IMG/VR virus record: IMGVR_UViG_3300011113_000326
Coordinates: 1-24,297 of that record
DNA length: 24,297 bases
Strand: one strand, 5' to 3'
Source: a virus
Positions 20,999 through 24,297 of this stretch are shown piece by piece. Position 1 is the stretch's first letter. Each line of letters opens with the position of its first letter. The position numbers and the translations under genes are program-made. The notes beneath the pieces are model-generated. The model saw nothing but the letters and a program-made list of their open reading frames with translations, was not told the origin of the DNA and made no database searches.

Positions 20999-22041
20999 TG
21001 GCATATCAATACCACGGCACAACCAACCTCATACCGCTGCCCAATCGCACGGTGCAGACATATCCTAGCGGCCTCGTGCGGGTCGAAAGGTCGTTTGCCT
21101 GCCGCAAGGCGCAAGGCTCGGCCTATCGGGGGGCGCTGAAGGTGGGCAATTTAATGCCGACCGACAATGGCGCTCCGGCTGTCGATGGCATTTACATTTT
21201 TCCAGAGCCTCAAGAAATTTCTCGCGACGACGGGTTTGTTGAGTTTCGCGTCAGCGCATATGGTCGAGCCAATTTCACCGGTCAATGCACTCGGGTTCCA
21301 TTTTCCTCGACTGCCACGGTCTCGGCGCTCGCTGAATTTTACAACCAATACTACAACCCATCCGATCCATCGAGCAATCAGGTTCAGTTGTATTCCTACA
21401 AGGAGAGTCTTGGAGAGATCGAGGGTTACAATTTGTTGATGAGTATTTGCCTCCCAACCACAGATCGAGAGATCCCAGTTGCGCCTCAGGAATTGATTTC
21501 CGCGCAGTTAAAAAGCAGCGGGCAAGATTTGTATGATTTGAGGTTGTCCGCCGAAGAGATCTGGCCATTCCTCGCAGGGATGACGCAATCCGGATTGGTG
21601 AATGCCAGCTCGCAATTAAGATCGTTTTCGCGACAGACTACTGCGGTTGTTGTCGAGAGAAAAAATTTCGGAAAATTTGACGAGGTGCTGATTTCTTTCA
21701 CGCAAAGAAATCCGAATCTTGATTTTGGAATGTTCTACAACACGAACGCGACGCCATCGAGGCCTGTTCTCAATGGAATCCTAGTGCAATCCAATTTGGT
21801 CAAAATCGATTTTAGCGCCCCCGAAAACTCGACAGGAGTTACCTATCAGGTCGGCGCAAATCCGCCAATTTATCTACCCTACAACACGGGCGACCTGACG
21901 AAAACCAACGCTTATGCAAGCCTCGGCATTCGCGGGCTGTCGCCAAATACAAATTACACGGCCACGATACAGGCGACCAACAACAACGGCAGCTCCGCGG
22001 CGCTCGCGCTGTCGTTCAGAACGGCTGATTTCATAGGCTAA
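20998..22041 (+). CDS. minor tail protein with C-terminal fibronectin III-like domain
   Basis: The 347-aa protein follows the tape measure, where distal tail proteins lie. The N-terminal 240 residues are mixed alpha/beta with no named domain (LPNRTVQTYPSGLVRVERSF; DLRLSAEEIWPFLAGMTQSG). The end (about 250-345) is fibronectin III-like: VKIDFSAPENSTGVTYQV and GLSPNTNYTATIQATNNNGS. Such domains bind sugars or proteins on the cell surface. It begins in TAATG after the tape measure stop and ends in TAATG with the next gene. Confidence 0.62.
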   Translation: MAYQYHGTTNLIPLPNRTVQTYPSGLVRVERSFACRKAQGSAYRGALKVGNLMPTDNGAPAVDGIYIFPEPQEISRDDGFVEFRVSAYGRANFTGQCTRVPFSSTATVSALAEFYNQYYNPSDPSSNQVQLYSYKESLGEIEGYNLLMSICLPTTDREIPVAPQELISAQLKSSGQDLYDLRLSAEEIWPFLAGMTQSGLVNASSQLRSFSRQTTAVVVERKNFGKFDEVLISFTQRNPNLDFGMFYNTNATPSRPVLNGILVQSNLVKIDFSAPENSTGVTYQVGANPPIYLPYNTGDLTKTNAYASLGIRGLSPNTNYTATIQATNNNGSSAALALSFRTADFIG

Positions 22042-22469
22042 TGCCATCCACGCCTCCAGTCGATTTTCAGGCACTGGCGCAGGGCCAGAGCGGCACAACC
22101 AATCAGGACTATCCGTATTCCATCAAGGCCACCGATCTGATGGAAAATTATTACTATGCCACGCCGATCGTTCCTGCCACGAACGAATCTGGTCGCCAAA
22201 ACCTTTTGACAGAAATTGAGGTGAATGAGGGTGCATTTACTCAGCGCAAATTTCAGGTCGAATTGGCCGCTGGCAGCAACGTTGGCGATTTGCTGCAATG
22301 GGACGGCGCAGAGTGGATATCGGTTGCCGGGGGCGCAAACAACGAATCACTATTGATTTTTAGAAACGGATTTTGGTCGGCATTTTCTCCGCCACCGTCG
22401 AGCGGAATCTATGTGCTCGGCAGCAACAATGGCGTTGTCCAATGGCTCGCCACGGAAGATTGTAACTGA
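22041..22469 (+). CDS. hypothetical distal tail-region protein
   Basis: A 142-aa protein with no named domain. It has an N-terminal polar segment (PPVDFQALAQGQSGTTNQDY), a PYSIKATDLMENYYYA stretch, and a beta repeat-like part (LLQWDGAEWISVAGG and FRNGFWSAFSPPPSSG), similar to the 'G--LvW---W' repeats of tail fibre tips. It ends in TGATG with the next gene (22467-22471). It is likely a tail-tip or baseplate component. Confidence 0.5.
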   Translation: MPSTPPVDFQALAQGQSGTTNQDYPYSIKATDLMENYYYATPIVPATNESGRQNLLTEIEVNEGAFTQRKFQVELAAGSNVGDLLQWDGAEWISVAGGANNESLLIFRNGFWSAFSPPPSSGIYVLGSNNGVVQWLATEDCN

Positions 22470-23119
22470 TGGCTATAGTCAAACTCCAAAACGGAAATGT
22501 GCTTTTAAAAAACGGCAAGGTGTCTTGCTCTTGTTGTGCGCCTGTAGCCTGCTGCATGTATCCGGCGCAAGCTTTTTACGACGGGCTGTATTCTGCCGGG
22601 GACTTGCCGGACGCAATAGAATTGGAATGCGAGGCTGGCCCTTTCATTCTTCCTAAATCTGGATCAACATTTACAGATGGCACGATTGTTGTTGATAATT
22701 GGTTTAATCCATTCTATGGATATGCGATTTGGCGCGTCTATCATCCAGTTCCTCCATTTTTGGGATGCGGTTCAGAAATCGGGCAATGCCTGATAACTGA
22801 CCCCGCCAAACAGGGCTACTATTCCCGAGACCAATTCGCGGATAGTTATACAATTACCGGAGGCCAGCTTGGACCAATACAAGTCACAAGAGTCTCATTG
22901 TGCGTTTGGACAGGAACCGATTCTTGTGGGAATCCTGCAACTTTGCTCTATACAGAAAACGAAGAAAGCGGGAAATTGTGGTTTGCAGATGTTCCAAACT
23001 ATATTGACCCTGAATTGTGCGAAATTTTTGATGTGCGGCAGGGCGATAAAATAGGCTTGCAGAATACTCCAGTAGGAGATTACGGAACCGAAGAATTTGT
23101 TGTTTTAACCGTCTCATGA
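22469..23119 (+). CDS. Cys-rich distal tail-region protein
   Basis: A 216-aa protein starting VKLQNGNVLLKNGKVSCSCC, with Cys at 20, 22, 23, 28 and 29 and several more later (FLGCGSEIGQC, VSLCVWTGTDSCG). The opening 'ILL-NGK-S---C' followed by C-rich segments, and a beta-rich body, suggest a small N-terminal metal-binding or disulfide element and a large sandwich. The function is not recognised. The next gene overlaps by ATGA (23116-23119). Confidence 0.52.
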   Translation: MAIVKLQNGNVLLKNGKVSCSCCAPVACCMYPAQAFYDGLYSAGDLPDAIELECEAGPFILPKSGSTFTDGTIVVDNWFNPFYGYAIWRVYHPVPPFLGCGSEIGQCLITDPAKQGYYSRDQFADSYTITGGQLGPIQVTRVSLCVWTGTDSCGNPATLLYTENEESGKLWFADVPNYIDPELCEIFDVRQGDKIGLQNTPVGDYGTEEFVVLTVS

Positions 23120-23340
23120 CCTGCCCACATATCACCGCCACAACTCGCGAATACAACATCTGCGCGCTCGGCCTCTACGGTGGCAAACCCAGCCACGGCA
23201 CCTGCCAGCAGTGCATCGCCAAGGGACAAAACAACGAAACCTACGCAAAAGAGCTTTTTGCCAGATACGAAAAGACACACCCACAAAATCGCTCTCGCAT
23301 TAGCGGGTGCTGTGATTCAGCATTAAATTTGACAACCTGA
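23116..23340 (+). CDS. small Cys/His zinc-binding-like protein
   Basis: A 74-aa protein with C3-x-H5, C16, H27 and C30-x2-C33, then a C65-C66 pair. The core CALGLYGGKPSHGTCQQC resembles a short phage motif 'C-lGLYGGkPs-g-C--C' seen in small tail-region proteins, likely a zinc-binding fold. The C-terminal part (ETYAKELFARYEKTHPQNRS) is helical and basic. It could be an adaptor near the tail tip. It is closed 7 nt before the next gene. Confidence 0.6.
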   Translation: MTCPHITATTREYNICALGLYGGKPSHGTCQQCIAKGQNNETYAKELFARYEKTHPQNRSRISGCCDSALNLTT

Positions 23341-23347
23341 CCCAACA

Positions 23348-24297
23348 ATGGCACGCGACCTCTTCATTGACCTGACCAACCGCCGCCTCGCGGCCTCTGA
23401 GACCAACCTTGCTCCCCTCGGGAGCGTGTCATTCGTTAAGGGGGACAATGGGCCATTTAATCTGTATTTCCTCGAAGCCACGGGCGCAATCAATCAGCCA
23501 TTTGTTGTCGTCGATAAAAGCTCAGCAACCGTCAAACTGGGCATTGGTAGCCGCACCGGGACTCCAACGAGCGGCACGTATTCACTCACATTCGACGGCT
23601 ACACTACCGGCGCCCTGCAAGCCGCCGCGACCTCGGGTGACATTGCAAATGCGCTCAACGCGCTAACCTCGGTCGTCTCGGCTGGAGGCGTCACAGTCAG
23701 CGGGGCGCTCGACAATCATTTTACGGTTCGATTCACAAGCGCCGGGACCCGCGGCGCAATCACGGCAGATGTTACGCAACTCATCCCCGACACCGAGGCC
23801 ATCATCGATGAACGTGTGGCGGGAACGGCGAGCGTGCCAGAGGTGCAGGAATTGCAGCTGAAACTTACGCCAGCGGTTTTTCAGGACGCTTGGACCGATC
23901 TATCGACCGCTGTCACCGCAACGCTCACAACGGTCGTCACAGGCTCCGCACTGACTAACGACGTTCAGCGTTTGGCATTTTCGCAAAAACCATTTAATGG
24001 CACATTCCGGCTCACGATGCCGACCTATTCGGCCAGCGTCATTACAGATGTTGCGAGTGGCCTATTCGTGACAGGTAACAATCATGGCCTTGCAATCAAT
24101 CAACCTGTCGCGCTCACAGGATTTTCGGCACTCACAGGATTTACGCAGGGAGTCAATTATTTTGTCCGAACCGTTCCGCAGCCGACGCAATTCACGCTAT
24201 CGGCCACCGCAGGTGGGACCGCGCTGACTGGCACGGCAGCGATCACCGGGGGATCGGTGGCGACAACTATCCTACGCCAGACCGCGCCAATCGATGC
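23348..24297 (+). CDS. tail fibre/baseplate-like protein, 3' end beyond the window
   Basis: The frame is open to the window end (316 codons with no stop), so this is a partial gene. It starts MARDLFIDLTNRRLAASETN. The first 180 residues have TYSLTFDGYTTGALQAAATS and VSAGGVTVSGALDNHFTVRF, a module I know from phage baseplate or fibre proteins. The later part (HGLAINQPVALTGFSALTGF, QGVNYFVRTVPQPTQFTLSA) fits the 'HGL--g--V--tg---l--G---ytv-------f-ls' beta module of tail fibres. It probably binds the host. A TTGACA hexamer is 13 nt upstream of the ATG. Confidence 0.7.
   Translation, partial: MARDLFIDLTNRRLAASETNLAPLGSVSFVKGDNGPFNLYFLEATGAINQPFVVVDKSSATVKLGIGSRTGTPTSGTYSLTFDGYTTGALQAAATSGDIANALNALTSVVSAGGVTVSGALDNHFTVRFTSAGTRGAITADVTQLIPDTEAIIDERVAGTASVPEVQELQLKLTPAVFQDAWTDLSTAVTATLTTVVTGSALTNDVQRLAFSQKPFNGTFRLTMPTYSASVITDVASGLFVTGNNHGLAINQPVALTGFSALTGFTQGVNYFVRTVPQPTQFTLSATAGGTALTGTAAITGGSVATTILRQTAPID

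Overview
The window is the packaging, head and tail region of a tailed bacteriophage or prophage, with essentially everything on the + strand. Gene order follows the lambda plan: terminase small subunit, terminase large subunit of the GpA type, gpW-like joiner, lambda-type portal, protease/scaffold, small capsid protein, major capsid protein, head-tail connectors, tail tube, frameshifted tail chaperone, tape measure, distal tail proteins and tail fibre. No sheath gene is visible, so a long non-contractile (siphovirus) tail is the likeliest morphology. No integrase, repressor, replication or lysis genes lie in the window, so lifestyle cannot be judged. The host cannot be named. Most starts lack a Shine-Dalgarno sequence, which suggests a host that initiates translation largely without it. 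A verrucomicrobial host is only a weak guess, from the general look of several small proteins.

Layout. (1) 57-3291: packaging block of five overlapping genes, with an orphan DNA adenine methyltransferase between the terminase subunits. (2) 3289-3918: a small self-contained unit. Two hairpins are followed by A-tracts, a good sigma70-type promoter, a 77-aa gene of unknown function and a rho-independent terminator, then a 58-aa ribbon-helix-helix-like gene. It has the structure of a phage 'moron'. (3) 3934-6383: gpW-like protein and a long portal with two extra C-terminal modules. (4) 6380-9046: five accessory genes between portal and protease, including a protein with four 25-residue tandem repeats. 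(5) 9160-11332: protease/scaffold, small head protein, major capsid protein, closed by a strong terminator. (6) 11416-14496: a cassette of sugar-transfer-like genes (a two-headed GT2 protein with a TPR middle, a DUF5672 protein, a small zinc ribbon, a short GT-B-like protein) inside the morphogenesis region. (7) 14514-18516: connectors, tail terminator candidate, tail tube, and a tail-chaperone pair joined by a probable -1 frameshift at A AAA AAC with a stem-loop 6 nt downstream. (8) 18518-end: tape measure, distal tail proteins, two Cys-rich small proteins and the start of a tail-fibre-like gene that runs off the window.

Genes within blocks are mostly joined by ATGA, TAATG or TGATG overlaps, implying long co-translated operons. 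Three features deserve most attention: the promoter-gene-terminator unit at 3362-3741, the glycosyltransferase cassette at 11416-14496, and the frameshift signal at 17504-17572 with its previously uncalled downstream reading frame to 17743. A recurring TTGACA hexamer 12-17 nt before seven start codons is an unexplained pattern.
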